From assembly GCA_017629215.1 (NCBI GenBank), contig JAGBXP010000051.1:1-64000 (forward strand): a stretch of 64,000 bases of DNA, in the 5' to 3' direction. Under the pieces are notes generated by a model, which saw nothing but the letters and a program-made list of their open reading frames with translations, did not search any database and had not been told where the DNA came from. The stretch's first letter is position 1. Every line of letters starts with the position of its first letter. Of this stretch, positions 16,782-25,916 are shown in pieces. This DNA is from a bacterium. Its GTDB lineage: Bacteria; Cyanobacteriota; Vampirovibrionia; Gastranaerophilales; Gastranaerophilaceae. The translations under genes were made by a program, and so were the position numbers.

Positions 16782-17507
16782 ATGAGAATTGAAGCAAAAA
16801 ATCTAGTTAAAATATATGGTTCTAGGTATGTTGTAAATGACAACTCTTTTTATATAGACAAGGGAGAAGTTGTATGTTTGTTAGGTCCAAATGGTGCAGG
16901 AAAAACAACAACTTTTTACATGATTGTAGGTTTGGTTAAACCAAATTCGGGACAAGTCTTTATCGATGGAAATGAAATTACTTCTTGGCCTATGAATTTA
17001 AGAGCAAAAGCTGGTATTGGTTATTTACCACAGGAAAATTCAATATTTAGAAAATTAACAGTTGAAGAGAATATAAAATTAGTATTAGAAATGAATGAAA
17101 AATTAAGTGTTAATGAAAAAAAACTTATGCTAGAAGAGCTACTAGATGAATTTGGCGTAATGAAGCTTAGAAAATCTCCTGCTATAGCTTTATCTGGTGG
17201 TGAACGACGTAGAGTTGAAATCGCTAGAGCATTAGCTGCAAGTCCTGATTTCATGTTATTAGACGAGCCATTTGCAGGTATTGACCCAATTGCTATTGGT
17301 GAGATTAAGGATAATATAAGAAAAATATCAGAGGATAAGGGCTTAGGTGTCTTAATCACAGACCACAATCCAAAAGCAACACTATCAATAACAGATAGAG
17401 CTTATGTTATTTTTGATGGAAAAATAAAAATACAAGGTCGAAGCAGTGATGTTGCAAATGATCCTATCGCTAAAGAATTCTACTTAGGAAAGGATTTCCA
17501 ATTATAA
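16782..17507 (+). CDS. lptB: LPS export ABC transporter ATPase LptB
   Basis: LptB powers extraction of lipopolysaccharide from the inner membrane together with LptF/LptG. The 241 residues carry Walker A G-P-N-G-A-G-K-T-T (near 36-44), the Q-loop L-P-Q-E-N-S-I-F-R-K characteristic of LptB, the signature L-S-G-G-E-R-R-R-V-E-I and Walker B F-M-L-L-D-E-P-F-A-G-I-D-P. A switch-region His follows (T-D-H-N). A GGGAG ribosome site precedes the ATG. The permease gene starts one base after its stop, so the two are coupled. Confidence 0.95.
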   Translation: MRIEAKNLVKIYGSRYVVNDNSFYIDKGEVVCLLGPNGAGKTTTFYMIVGLVKPNSGQVFIDGNEITSWPMNLRAKAGIGYLPQENSIFRKLTVEENIKLVLEMNEKLSVNEKKLMLEELLDEFGVMKLRKSPAIALSGGERRRVEIARALAASPDFMLLDEPFAGIDPIAIGEIKDNIRKISEDKGLGVLITDHNPKATLSITDRAYVIFDGKIKIQGRSSDVANDPIAKEFYLGKDFQL

Positions 17508-17508
17508 A

Positions 17509-18636
17509 ATGAGAAGCTGTTTTAAAATTTATGATAGATATATTTTTACACAAGTTCTTGTAACAACATTCGTTGCAATATTGTTGTTTACAATTGTCTG
17601 GATAGCTCCTGAAATCTTATTAAATACAATAAAAAAAGTACTAAGTGGTATTTATACACCACAAACAGGTTTGATGCTAATCTTCTATGAATTACCACTT
17701 ATACTGGGTAGGGCTTTTCCTGTCGGTTTATTATTAGGGACTTTATTTACTTTTGATAAATTGAGTAAGGATTCTGAATTAACTATATTTAGAGCTGCAG
17801 GGATGTCTTTTTATAGGATTGTTGCGCCATTAATTGTTTTAAGCCTAATTGTTACAGCTCTATGTTTTGTAACTTATGATAAGTGGATTCCTTATGCTTG
17901 TCAAAAAAGACTAGAAATTAAAGGAACTAGCGCAACAACGCAATTTATTTACACACAAAAAGATGAAAAAAATAGACCCAAAAGTGCAGTTGTTGTTTCT
18001 AAATACAATGAAGGTAAAATGTATAATGTAATTGTAATGGATTTTGCTGATACTATTTTTGATGATTTACATGGGCTAGAAAATGTAATGACAGGTGAAA
18101 TAGGTTACAAAGGAGTTAGCAAATCTGGAGAACCTTGCTGGATATTAAATAATGTAACATCTTATGATATAAACGACGAAGGCATTTTTAAATCAGTAAA
18201 ACGGATTAAAAAAGTAGAAATTCTAAAGGGTGAAGCTGCTGAAAACGCTTATACTATTATGATTAATTCAACTAAAAGAGATAGAGAAATTAATAATGAT
18301 GATTTAAAAAAATATATTGATTTATTAAAGAAAGAAAATCTCGATGAAGAGTATCGTCTGATGTCTAATAAATATTTACAACGATTTTTCCATCCATTTG
18401 TCTGTGTATTACTTGCTATTTTAGGTTGCTTATTAGGTTTTTCTAAACCTAGGGAACAAAAGCTAGTAGGATTTACGATAGCAATTGCTTGTATTTTTAG
18501 TTATTATATAACACTACCATTTTTTGATTTGTTAGCAGAAAAGGGGGTATTGCCACCATTAATTTGTGCAGCCTTCCCTCCTGTAGCGTTTTTAATAGCA
18601 ATTATTGCTTTTTATAAATCTAAAGATATATCATAA
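17509..18636 (+). CDS. LptF/LptG-family permease
   Basis: This 375-residue YjgP/YjgQ-family membrane protein has two N-terminal membrane helices, a periplasmic beta-jellyroll region (~120-270) and helices near the C-terminus, including F-H-P-F-V-C-V-L-L-A. Paired with LptB it forms the inner-membrane motor of the LPS transport bridge. Cyanobacterial-type genomes often have a single LptF/G gene. I cannot tell F from G, and a homodimer is possible. Its gene lies one base from lptB and 10 bases from the following secreted glycosidase. Confidence 0.9.
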   Translation: MRSCFKIYDRYIFTQVLVTTFVAILLFTIVWIAPEILLNTIKKVLSGIYTPQTGLMLIFYELPLILGRAFPVGLLLGTLFTFDKLSKDSELTIFRAAGMSFYRIVAPLIVLSLIVTALCFVTYDKWIPYACQKRLEIKGTSATTQFIYTQKDEKNRPKSAVVVSKYNEGKMYNVIVMDFADTIFDDLHGLENVMTGEIGYKGVSKSGEPCWILNNVTSYDINDEGIFKSVKRIKKVEILKGEAAENAYTIMINSTKRDREINNDDLKKYIDLLKKENLDEEYRLMSNKYLQRFFHPFVCVLLAILGCLLGFSKPREQKLVGFTIAIACIFSYYITLPFFDLLAEKGVLPPLICAAFPPVAFLIAIIAFYKSKDIS

Positions 18637-18646
18637 GGATATTTTT

Positions 18647-19462
18647 ATGAAGAAATTTTTATTAATACTTTTATCACTATTATTACTTACCAAAACGTCA
18701 TACGCTAATATTAAAGTTGATTTTCAAGATGGTATATATCACGCTGTATTAACTGGTGATAAGATAAAGAAACAAATAGAATTTGTTTCTTCTGCAAATT
18801 TAATAACAAACAAAGAAGCGCACAACAAGTCTAATTCTCGTTTTACAATAAATACAGGTTTCTTTGACCCTAAAACTCAAAAAACAGTTTCATATATAGT
18901 AAACGAATATCAAACAATTGAAGATCCTATTTTTAATTCAGATTTAATGCTAAACCCAAGTCTTAGAAAAAATCTTAAATTAATACTAAATCGAAGTGAA
19001 TTTAGAGTTTTAGATTGTGATAGTAAACTCTCATACGAAATAGCCCCTCATAATTCTAAAGTAGATTTTCTATGCTCAATTAAAACATCAGCACAAGGTG
19101 GCCCATTACTTTTGCCAAATCTTAGACTTGAAGAAGAGTTTTTCATAGCAAAAGATAATGAAGGAAATATAATTAGAGAATCAGCTAGTGTTTTGCATAA
19201 AACAGCTAGAACGCTTATTGGTATAAAATCCTTAAAAGGTGGAGAACAAGAGCTACATATCTTTATCGTTACAAATGAACATCCTATGGATATATATGAA
19301 GCAAGAGAGCTTTGCGCAAGCTTTAAGCTTGATAGTGCAATGGCCTTTGACGGTGGTAGCTCAACCTCGTTGAATTATAAAAATATTAATTTGACCTCTG
19401 TTCAAGATAATGGAGATACTGGTAGAGCTTTAAAATCTTTTATGATTATTAGAAAGAAATAA
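18647..19462 (+). CDS. Secreted phosphodiester glycosidase (NAGPA/DUF2233 family)
   Basis: From the ATG at 18647 (AAGGA site at 18634-18638) the protein opens with a Sec signal peptide (M-K-K-F-L-L-I-L-L, cleaved near S-Y-A-N). The NAGPA domain follows: I-N-T-G-F-F-D-P, S-A-Q-G-G-P-L-L, A-R-T-L-I-G-I and the terminal A-F-D-G-G-S-S-T-S-L. Family members remove N-acetylglucosamine from phosphodiesters or act on exopolysaccharide. The upstream open frame overlapping lptF/G is not used, since the signal peptide defines the start. Co-transcription with the LPS export genes fits an envelope-glycan role, which is inference. Confidence 0.85.
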   Translation: MKKFLLILLSLLLLTKTSYANIKVDFQDGIYHAVLTGDKIKKQIEFVSSANLITNKEAHNKSNSRFTINTGFFDPKTQKTVSYIVNEYQTIEDPIFNSDLMLNPSLRKNLKLILNRSEFRVLDCDSKLSYEIAPHNSKVDFLCSIKTSAQGGPLLLPNLRLEEEFFIAKDNEGNIIRESASVLHKTARTLIGIKSLKGGEQELHIFIVTNEHPMDIYEARELCASFKLDSAMAFDGGSSTSLNYKNINLTSVQDNGDTGRALKSFMIIRKK

Positions 19463-19465
19463 AAA

Positions 19466-21823
19466 CTACTTAATATCTATAACGCAAACACCATCGCCAC
19501 CTTCTGCCTCTTCTCCAACACGATATTTTGCGACATAAGGTGATGTTGAGACAAATTCTCTAACCACAGTTTTTAATACGCCAGTTCCATGACCGTGTAT
19601 TATATAAACAGGCGAAAGGTTTGCTAAACTAGCTTCATCTAAATAACTTTCCAAGTTATCAAGTGCTTCTTCTGCTCTTTGACCTCTTAAATCGAGAGTG
19701 TTTGAAATATTAATTTTTTTTAAACTAAATGTCTCTTTTTGATAATTTGGTAAAAATGTTTTTTTCGTCATTTCTTTATTTAAAACAGCTAATTTATCTT
19801 TTTTGATTTTTGTTTTTATTAACCCCATTTGTATAAATAGATTATTATTTTTATCCGGTAAAGATAAAACTGTAACTTCCTGATTTAAGTCTTTCAGCAT
19901 AACCTTATCATTAAGATTAATTTTAGCCCAATCTAGCTCTTGATAATGTTCTTTTTCATCAATTGTATGTAAATCTTGCCTAAAATCTTGCTCTAATTCT
20001 GCTAGTCTTGCATAAGAACGTCTTGCGATTTTTTCGGATTTTTCTTGCCTTAACTCATTCAAAATAGTTTTAATCTCATCTTTTGCATTATCTAATTGGT
20101 TTTCAAATCTATCCTTTATACATTTTAAAGTTTTTTTCTTCTCTTTTTTATGTTGTGATAGTTCGTTTTCATAATGCTTTTTTAATTGATTAGCTTCTTC
20201 GTTCAGTATTTCAGCTTCTTTTAAATTAACATCTAGTTTTTGTTGCGTATCTTGTAATCGTTCAAGAGCTAATGTTGAAGTTTCTCTTTGTGTAATGAGT
20301 AGTTGTTTAGCTTCCCATACAAGATTTTCACTTAAACCTAAATTAGCAGAAATTGATATTGCATTACTAAGTCCTGGGATACCAATAATTAATTTATAAG
20401 TTGGCTTTAATGATTTAGAATCAAATTCAACAGAAGCATTTTTAAAATTTTCATCTGCATATTCTAATGTTTTTAATTCGCCATAATGCGTAGTAATTAC
20501 TGATATTGCACCTTTATTAACAAGCTCTTTTAAAATAACCTCGGCTAAAATAGCACCCTCTTGAGGATCAGTACCAGCACAAAGTTCATCTATTAATACA
20601 AAAGTTTCGATGTCTGCTTGATTTAATATTGAAATAACATTCTTTATATGAGGAGAAAATGTTGATAAACTTTGAAGAATACTTTGTTCATCTCCGATAT
20701 CTGCTAGAACTTTAGCAAATGGGTAAATAATTGCATCAGCACAAGGTAAAAACAAACCTGATTTCATCATTAATATAAATAGTCCAACTGTTTTTAAGGC
20801 TACAGTCTTACCACCTGTATTTGAACCTGTAATAATTATTGATTTATAATCATTACCAATTGCAAAATCATTCTCTATGATATTGTCTACACAACCAATT
20901 AAAAGAGGATGTCTCATTAAATCTATCTTAACAGACCTTGTAGCACTTAATGAAGGTTTTACAGAGCTTGTTTTAATAGCGTATCTCGCTTTTGTAAAAT
21001 GAAAATCTATTTCAGCTACAATATTTTCAGTGAATATTAGATTATCAAGAACTTTTCGGATCTCATTACTAAGTTGTGTTAATATTCTTATTATTTCAGC
21101 ATATATTTTAGATTTAACTTCTCGGATTTTGTTATTAATTGGAACTATCTGAGATGGCTCAATATAAAAAGTTCTATTTGATGCAGATACATCATGGACT
21201 ATTCCTGATACCTTACTTTTAGAAGAAGCTTTTACCTGAAATACGATTCTCTCATCACGCATTGTATAAATATTTTCTTGTAAATGAGATTGAAACTCTG
21301 CCGAATTCATCAACTCACGCACTTTTTCTTTTAAACTTGTTTCTGTATCCTTTAATGATGAATACAGTCCCTGTAATTCAGGAGTTGCAGTTGGTTTTAT
21401 AATAAAATTATCATCAAAAATATCAAAAATTCTATCTTCTAAATTTTTATCTGTAAATATATTTTCAGATAATTGATACAACAAAGGACATTGTGATAAA
21501 TTATCTTTTAAAAAATTTTTAACCAACCTAAATGTACGCATTGATTTTGCAATATCAACAAGCTCTTCCTCTATAAAATATTCATTTTTTGATTTTAAAT
21601 TTGAAAAACATAAAATATTTTCAATAGGTAATTCATATACAAAATCTAAGATGTATTTAGCTTCTTGTGTATATTGAAGCTCTCTTTCAATATCTTCTTT
21701 AATCAAAAAAGGCGTTAAATTAAGACATAGCTTTTTTGACTGTTCTGTTTTAGCCAGCCTAGAAAGTTCGTTCAGTATTTTATCGTATTCTAGTGCTTTA
21801 TATGTTTTATTTAGGATAGTCAT
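19466..21823 (-). CDS. mutS2: Endonuclease MutS2
   Basis: MutS2 binds branched DNA or stalled ribosomes and limits recombination. It has a MutS core and ATPase with Walker A G-S-N-T-G-G-K-T (residues 333-340), Walker B V-L-I-D-E-L-C-A-G-T-D-P, a long coiled coil (~500-640), and a C-terminal Smr nuclease domain with L-D-L-R-G-Q-R and H-G-H-G-T-G-V-L-K. The N-terminal mismatch-recognition domain of MutS is absent, as expected. I start at the ATG at 21823; an in-frame TTG 24 bases upstream adds non-conserved residues. It is convergent with the glycosidase gene, three bases apart. Confidence 0.95.
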   Translation of the reverse strand: MTILNKTYKALEYDKILNELSRLAKTEQSKKLCLNLTPFLIKEDIERELQYTQEAKYILDFVYELPIENILCFSNLKSKNEYFIEEELVDIAKSMRTFRLVKNFLKDNLSQCPLLYQLSENIFTDKNLEDRIFDIFDDNFIIKPTATPELQGLYSSLKDTETSLKEKVRELMNSAEFQSHLQENIYTMRDERIVFQVKASSKSKVSGIVHDVSASNRTFYIEPSQIVPINNKIREVKSKIYAEIIRILTQLSNEIRKVLDNLIFTENIVAEIDFHFTKARYAIKTSSVKPSLSATRSVKIDLMRHPLLIGCVDNIIENDFAIGNDYKSIIITGSNTGGKTVALKTVGLFILMMKSGLFLPCADAIIYPFAKVLADIGDEQSILQSLSTFSPHIKNVISILNQADIETFVLIDELCAGTDPQEGAILAEVILKELVNKGAISVITTHYGELKTLEYADENFKNASVEFDSKSLKPTYKLIIGIPGLSNAISISANLGLSENLVWEAKQLLITQRETSTLALERLQDTQQKLDVNLKEAEILNEEANQLKKHYENELSQHKKEKKKTLKCIKDRFENQLDNAKDEIKTILNELRQEKSEKIARRSYARLAELEQDFRQDLHTIDEKEHYQELDWAKINLNDKVMLKDLNQEVTVLSLPDKNNNLFIQMGLIKTKIKKDKLAVLNKEMTKKTFLPNYQKETFSLKKINISNTLDLRGQRAEEALDNLESYLDEASLANLSPVYIIHGHGTGVLKTVVREFVSTSPYVAKYRVGEEAEGGDGVCVIDIK

Positions 21824-21961
21824 TATAAACTGATTATAAACAATCAATACTATAGTGCAAGTTTTATAAATTAATTATGATATATTATTGTTACGATTTT
21901 TTAAAATGGACTTTAAAATAGATAACCTTTGAGTGTATAATCATGATTAGGAGGCTTTATC

Positions 21962-22609
21962 TTGTCTAAAGGCTACGAAAGTTTTAATAATTCTGAATCA
22001 TCATTTAGAAAATCTACGTTGATACAAGAAAGAATTGGTCTTGTATCAACTCACATGTATAAACAATTTTTAGATTATCAACACGCTACGTTAAATACAA
22101 CTGAAATATTTGCAGAAATGATTGATAATCTAAAAGCTATTGCAGATTCATTAAAACAATCGTTTTCAGCTCGTGGTATAACAACCGATAATAGCATATA
22201 TGTTGATTATGATAAGGAAAAAAGCGTTGTTATAATAAATATACTTTGGCATACAATAAGCCTTACAACTAGATGTAATTATGAGCCACAAGCTCTGTTT
22301 AGAGAAAACAATGCACCGATGTTTGCTGGTCGTATTATGGCAATTAATGGTAACTATAATGAGCTTATAGAAGGTGCAAAATCTAGACACGAAATAATGG
22401 AACGATTACTTGAGAAAGAGGTGGCTTCGTTATTTGTACCAGCTGATAAAGCTCAAAATTCAATTTTCAAAATAAGACATTTATCCAATAGAGAGTTTTT
22501 CTTAAATTCAAGCGATGCTTCAAGAGAATTTGTTTTGAAGGTTGTTGAAACTATTTGTGGTGGTGGTCTCTATCACGAAGAGGGAACTCGCAAAAGCTTT
22601 AATATTTAA
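21962..22609 (+). CDS. Unknown protein, TTG start
   Basis: Not recognised. The 215-residue soluble protein has a helical N-terminal half and a beta-strand region around Y-V-D-Y-D-K-E-K-S-V-V-I-I-N-I. A W-H-T-I-S-L-T-T-R-C segment follows, then a helical C-terminus with E-T-I-C-G-G-G-L-Y-H. The start is TTG, fixed by a perfect AGGAGG at 21949-21954 seven bases away, one of the strongest ribosome sites in the window. It stands alone between mutS2 (divergent) and the symporter gene (convergent). Confidence 0.7.
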   Translation: MSKGYESFNNSESSFRKSTLIQERIGLVSTHMYKQFLDYQHATLNTTEIFAEMIDNLKAIADSLKQSFSARGITTDNSIYVDYDKEKSVVIINILWHTISLTTRCNYEPQALFRENNAPMFAGRIMAINGNYNELIEGAKSRHEIMERLLEKEVASLFVPADKAQNSIFKIRHLSNREFFLNSSDASREFVLKVVETICGGGLYHEEGTRKSFNI

Positions 22610-22615
22610 TAATCA

Positions 22616-24094
22616 TTATAGCAAGCGATCAACAAACTTTTTGTTGATATTATATCGTTCTGAGTAGCGTTTTAGTTCTTTTATTACTACATTAGAAAGA
22701 ATAAAAACAGCTATCAAATTTGGTACAGCTAGGAATAAAGTAACTGCATCTGACAAATTAATAATTGATTGAAAATTCATAGCTGAGCCAGCGATTATAC
22801 ATACGCAATAAATAGCCTGAAAAGTTCTAATCTTAAACTTACCTTCTCCAAATAAGAATTCCCAAGCTTTTTGTCCATAATAAGAACCACAAAGCATTGT
22901 TGAGAGAACAAAGCAACTAGCCATAATCGTCAAGAGTATTGGATAAGCAGGACAAATAGTTGCAAAAGCTTTAGATGTTAGCTCAATCCCAGCAATTCCA
23001 TCAACAGTTAAATACGCTTTTGATACAACAATAACGAATGCTGTTGCTACACCAACAATTACGGTATCAACAAAAGGTTGTAACATAGATATAAAAGCTT
23101 GCGCAACAGGCTTATTTGTATTTACAGCACTAAATGCAATAGGAGCAGTGCCTAATCCAGATTCATTAGCAAACATTGCTCTTCTAAATCCCCATAACAA
23201 GCAAGCAAAAAGTCCACCTGTCATAGCACGAGGAGAAAATGCCTCTCTTATAATTAACGAAATTGTTTCTGGTAAATGATGAATATTTACTATGCAAACT
23301 AAAAATGCACTTGCTACATACAATGTACACATTATTGGAGTAACTTTTGAAGTAAATTTACCAATAGCCTTAATTCCACCAATAATTGTAAACCAAGTAA
23401 TAATCGCAACAATTGTACCTAATATCCAACCATTATTAGCAAAAATACTATTTTCACCACCAGTAACCTCTGTATATTGTGCTGTCATTGCATTTATTTG
23501 AAAAAGGTTCCAGCCTCCAATCATCGCAAAAATACAACATACAGCATAGACTTTAGATAAAAATTTCCCAAAATTCTCACCATATTTACCCAGTGTTTTA
23601 AAAGCTATAGGTATATAATACATAGGACCACCAGAGACTGTCCCATCATTATTAGTTTGTCTAAACTTAACACCTAATAAAACTTCAGAGAATTTTAATG
23701 CCATTGAAAAAATTCCAGCAATAATCATCCAAAATATAACTCCTGGTCCTCCAATTGAGACAGCAGCAGCTGAGCCAGCCACATTACCAATTCCTGCAGA
23801 AGCTGATATTGTTGCGCTTAAAGCCTGAAACGATGATAATTCACCCTTTTTTCGTCTTTGATATCCTGATGTATCTGCGTGCTTATATTTATTAGTTATT
23901 AGTTTAAGAGCATGTTTGAACCCCCAAAATCCAATAAAACCAGTTCTTAATGTAAAATACAAAGCAGCCGATATTAATAAAAGCACCAAAAATTCGACTT
24001 TTACATCTCCTACTGTAAAATAAGAAAATATAAAGCCAGAAACTTTGTCAGCTATAGGAGCTAACGCGCTATCAATTACGGCATCTAAATTCAT
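22616..24094 (-). CDS. AGCS-family sodium:alanine symporter
   Basis: This inner-membrane amino acid importer is driven by sodium. The 492 residues show the AGCS family hallmarks: F-R-T-G-F-I-G-F-W-G-F-K-H, S-F-Q-A-L-S-A-T-I-S-A-S-A-G-I-G-N-V-A-G, G-G-P-M-Y-Y-I, and R-R-A-M-F-A-N-E-S-G-L-G-T-A-P-I-A. About ten to eleven membrane segments are seen. Alanine or glycine is the usual substrate. Single gene; it converges with the 21962 gene six bases apart. Confidence 0.95.
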   Translation of the reverse strand: MNLDAVIDSALAPIADKVSGFIFSYFTVGDVKVEFLVLLLISAALYFTLRTGFIGFWGFKHALKLITNKYKHADTSGYQRRKKGELSSFQALSATISASAGIGNVAGSAAAVSIGGPGVIFWMIIAGIFSMALKFSEVLLGVKFRQTNNDGTVSGGPMYYIPIAFKTLGKYGENFGKFLSKVYAVCCIFAMIGGWNLFQINAMTAQYTEVTGGENSIFANNGWILGTIVAIITWFTIIGGIKAIGKFTSKVTPIMCTLYVASAFLVCIVNIHHLPETISLIIREAFSPRAMTGGLFACLLWGFRRAMFANESGLGTAPIAFSAVNTNKPVAQAFISMLQPFVDTVIVGVATAFVIVVSKAYLTVDGIAGIELTSKAFATICPAYPILLTIMASCFVLSTMLCGSYYGQKAWEFLFGEGKFKIRTFQAIYCVCIIAGSAMNFQSIINLSDAVTLFLAVPNLIAVFILSNVVIKELKRYSERYNINKKFVDRLL

Positions 24095-24159
24095 AACTAT
24101 ATTCTAGTATAAATATAAATATAATCAAAATTTTTTAAACAAATAATATAAAACCTTAA

Positions 24160-24196
24160 AAAAAGCAAGGCTAAAATTTATTTAGCCTTGCTTTTT
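24160..24196 (-). terminator. Terminator after the zinc-ribbon gene
   Basis: A perfect 16-bp stem (24160-24175 with 24181-24196) around a five-base loop, with A- and T-runs on either side, lies downstream of the leftward zinc-ribbon gene. Confidence 0.85.
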
Positions 24197-24215
24197 TATT
24201 TTCATCAAACTAATC

Positions 24216-24500
24216 TTATTCTGTTTTTTCGTTTTTCATCGCATCAAAACAAGCTTTACATAAAACATCACGTCCTTGAGTTGGATTAAAAGGAACTTGT
24301 GTTTGCACACCACATTTTGCACAAACAGCATCAAACATCCTCTTTTTTCCTCTATGCTGTTGCTTTTTTATTTTTCTACAATCTTGACATCTTTTAGGCT
24401 TATTTGTTAAACCTTTTTGTGCATAAAATTCTTGTTCACCTGCAGTAAAAACAAATTCCTTACCACAACCTTCACAAATAAGCGTTTCATCTTGGTACAT
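24216..24500 (-). CDS. Zinc-ribbon protein, two paired CxxC modules
   Basis: The 94-residue protein holds two treble-clef/zinc-ribbon modules. The first is C-E-G-C-G-K-E-F with C-Q-D-C-R-K further on. The second is C-A-K-C-G-V with C-K-A-C-F, spaced as in the CxxC-x17-CxxC family. Such small basic proteins are thought to bind nucleic acid or metal; no specific role is known. It is framed by terminator hairpins on both sides, indicating its own transcript. Confidence 0.85.
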   Translation of the reverse strand: MYQDETLICEGCGKEFVFTAGEQEFYAQKGLTNKPKRCQDCRKIKKQQHRGKKRMFDAVCAKCGVQTQVPFNPTQGRDVLCKACFDAMKNEKTE

Positions 24501-24520
24501 TGTCCTATTCTCCTAAATTA

Positions 24521-24560
24521 ATAAACCCATAACACACAAACAAGTGAGTCATGGGTTTAT
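24521..24560 (-). terminator. Terminator-like hairpin after dut
   Basis: ATAAACCCAT (24521-24530) pairs perfectly with ATGGGTTTAT (24551-24560) across a 20-base loop, just past the leftward dut gene. The T-run on the minus strand is weak, so termination strength is uncertain. Confidence 0.5.
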
Positions 24561-24611
24561 TTTATACTTTTTTTATTTGCTAGTCAAGCTTTTTAAGGAA
24601 TTATATCTATT

Positions 24612-25049
24612 TTAAACCTTACCTGTAGAACCAAATCCACCTTCCCCTCTTGTTGTATCAGATAATTCAGTTACAATTTCGATTTTCGCTTGTTCGTATT
24701 TTGCAATAACCATTTGAGCAATTCTTTCATCAGGTTGAATTGTATAAGGTTCATTTGAAACATTTACTAAGCCAACACAAACCTCTCCACGATAATCCTC
24801 ATCGACAGTTCCAACGCAGTTAATAAGACTAATGCCATGCTTTATTGAAAGTCCTGAGCGAGGTCTAATTTGTGCTTCATACCCGTGTTCTAGCTCTATT
24901 TTAAGCCCAGTTGGAATTAATTTTCTTTCTAGAGGTTGTAATGTTATTGGTTCAGAAATAGCAGCACATAAATCCATGCCAGCTGCGCCCTCAGTTTTGT
25001 ATTCTGGCACAAATTTGTTATGTTCCATTCTATAAATCTTTAATATCAT
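24612..25049 (-). CDS. dut: dUTP diphosphatase
   Basis: The enzyme hydrolyses dUTP to dUMP and pyrophosphate, keeping uracil out of DNA and feeding dTMP synthesis. All five motifs of the trimeric dUTPase are readable in 145 residues: A-G-M-D-L-C-A, R-P-R-S-G-L-S-I-K-H-G-I, G-T-V-D-E-D-Y-R-G-E-V, R-I-A-Q-M-V-I and the C-terminal R-G-E-G-G-F-G-S-T-G. Start and length match the family. Confidence 0.96.
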   Translation of the reverse strand: MILKIYRMEHNKFVPEYKTEGAAGMDLCAAISEPITLQPLERKLIPTGLKIELEHGYEAQIRPRSGLSIKHGISLINCVGTVDEDYRGEVCVGLVNVSNEPYTIQPDERIAQMVIAKYEQAKIEIVTELSDTTRGEGGFGSTGKV

Positions 25050-25104
25050 ATTACTCTCCTATATAAATATAAATTTCCTAACGAAATTATGGTCAAGTTT
25101 ATAT

Positions 25105-25329
25105 TTACGCAGTAATTATAGTTTGACCTTCTTTAACTTCTTTAGGAAATATAGTAAACTCTTGTAAATTTTCTATCCCTAATTTAGTAATTTTATTAGC
25201 ATTATTAGCTTTTTCTACTGGGTTTTCAATTTCTGGAGTAGACATAAAGCTGTTACTAAAACGAATAAATAAATTTCTTCTAGGGTTGCAATTTTCAGAA
25301 GCTGTTGCTTGTATAGCTGATACTTTCAT
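25105..25329 (-). CDS. Small unknown protein
   Basis: A 74-residue frame starts at an ATG preceded by AAAGGTG. It begins M-K-V-S-A-I-Q-A, resembling the leader style of other small proteins here (M-[KR]-[IV]), though it lacks the F-K-G-like core. Arg/Asn-rich N-terminus, acidic C-terminus, no membrane segment. Coding status rests on the ribosome site and position downstream of no other gene; function unknown. Confidence 0.45.
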   Translation of the reverse strand: MKVSAIQATASENCNPRRNLFIRFSNSFMSTPEIENPVEKANNANKITKLGIENLQEFTIFPKEVKEGQTIITA

Positions 25330-25466
25330 TATTCACCTTTACTTTGATTAAATACTGAGTTAATTTTCTGACATAATTAAAATAGAGTCAATAAATCATT
25401 AACTATTTGTAACATTTAATGATTTGTGCTAGGATAAATATATTGAAAAGTAATTTACTTATAGAT

Positions 25467-25551
25467 GTCGATGTGGCGGAATCGGTATACGCGCACGTTT
25501 GAGGGGCGTGTGGAGAAATCCTTGGGGGTTCAAGTCCCCCCATCGACACCA
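25467..25551 (+). tRNA. tRNA-Leu (anticodon GAG), CCA encoded
   Basis: Acceptor GTCGATG pairs perfectly with CATCGAC. The anticodon stem CACGT/GCGTG holds loop TTGAGGG (GAG), a class II long variable arm follows, and the T-arm GGGGG/CCCCC has TTCAAGT. CCA is encoded. Its 3' end is the site of a partial direct repeat about 1 kb downstream. Confidence 0.95.
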
Positions 25552-25555
25552 TTTT
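25543..25555 (+). repeat. Left copy of tRNA-Leu 3'-end direct repeat (attL-like)
   Basis: TCGACACCATTTT, spanning the tRNA 3' end and CCA, recurs exactly at 26569-26581 in the same orientation. With flanks, 20 of 23 bases match. Such duplicated tRNA 3' ends typically bound integrated elements. Confidence 0.5.
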
Positions 25556-25581
25556 ATATAAGTACAAAAGGAGTGTGTATC

Positions 25582-25878
25582 ATGCAAATCAATAAACTAT
25601 CACAATCAAATTTAACAAGTTTTAATGGATATGTAAATGTGAAATGTATTGATGGTAAATTAGTCCGTGTAAAAAAAGGAATGCCTGGTTCTATTAAAAT
25701 GTTCATTGCTGGTGGTAAAGGAATTGATGAAAAGGTTGCATTAGCCAATAAAAATTTGGTACTAAAATCAATGCCTGTAACTAAAGAAAATAAACCAAAT
25801 TCAGTTTTAATGTTTTTTGCAGGAATACTTTCTACATTAGGATTTGATAAACCTCTAAACAGTTTATTAAAAAAATAA
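25582..25878 (+). CDS. Small unknown protein downstream of tRNA-Leu
   Basis: A 98-residue protein starts at the ATG at 25582, set by AAGGAG at 25568-25573. The open frame extends back through the tRNA, which is not coding. It begins M-Q-I-N-K-L-S-Q-S-N-L-T-S-F-N-G-Y, a variant of the short leader motif seen elsewhere in the window, then a basic region with K-K-G-M-P-G-S-I-K-M-F-I-A-G-G. The second half is hydrophobic (S-V-L-M-F-F-A-G-I-L). Function unknown. It lies inside the tRNA-bounded segment with the RAYT gene. Confidence 0.6.
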   Translation: MQINKLSQSNLTSFNGYVNVKCIDGKLVRVKKGMPGSIKMFIAGGKGIDEKVALANKNLVLKSMPVTKENKPNSVLMFFAGILSTLGFDKPLNSLLKK

Positions 25879-25890
25879 CAATATTAGCCT

Positions 25891-25912
25891 GTAGGGTGCA
25901 ATTTATTGCACC
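25891..25912 (+). repeat. REP-type palindrome, left of RAYT
   Basis: GTAG is followed by an 8-bp perfect hairpin, GGTGCAAT-TT-ATTGCACC. A near-identical copy lies inverted on the other side of the transposase gene at 26479-26500. A GTAG tetranucleotide 5' to an imperfect palindrome is the known form of REP sites recognised by RAYT proteins. Confidence 0.75.
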
Positions 25913-25916
25913 AAAA

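Noticed and set aside
25465..25581. N-terminal extension of the 25582 gene through tRNA-Leu
   Set aside because: The region is the tRNA itself, and a clear AAGGAG sets the downstream ATG.
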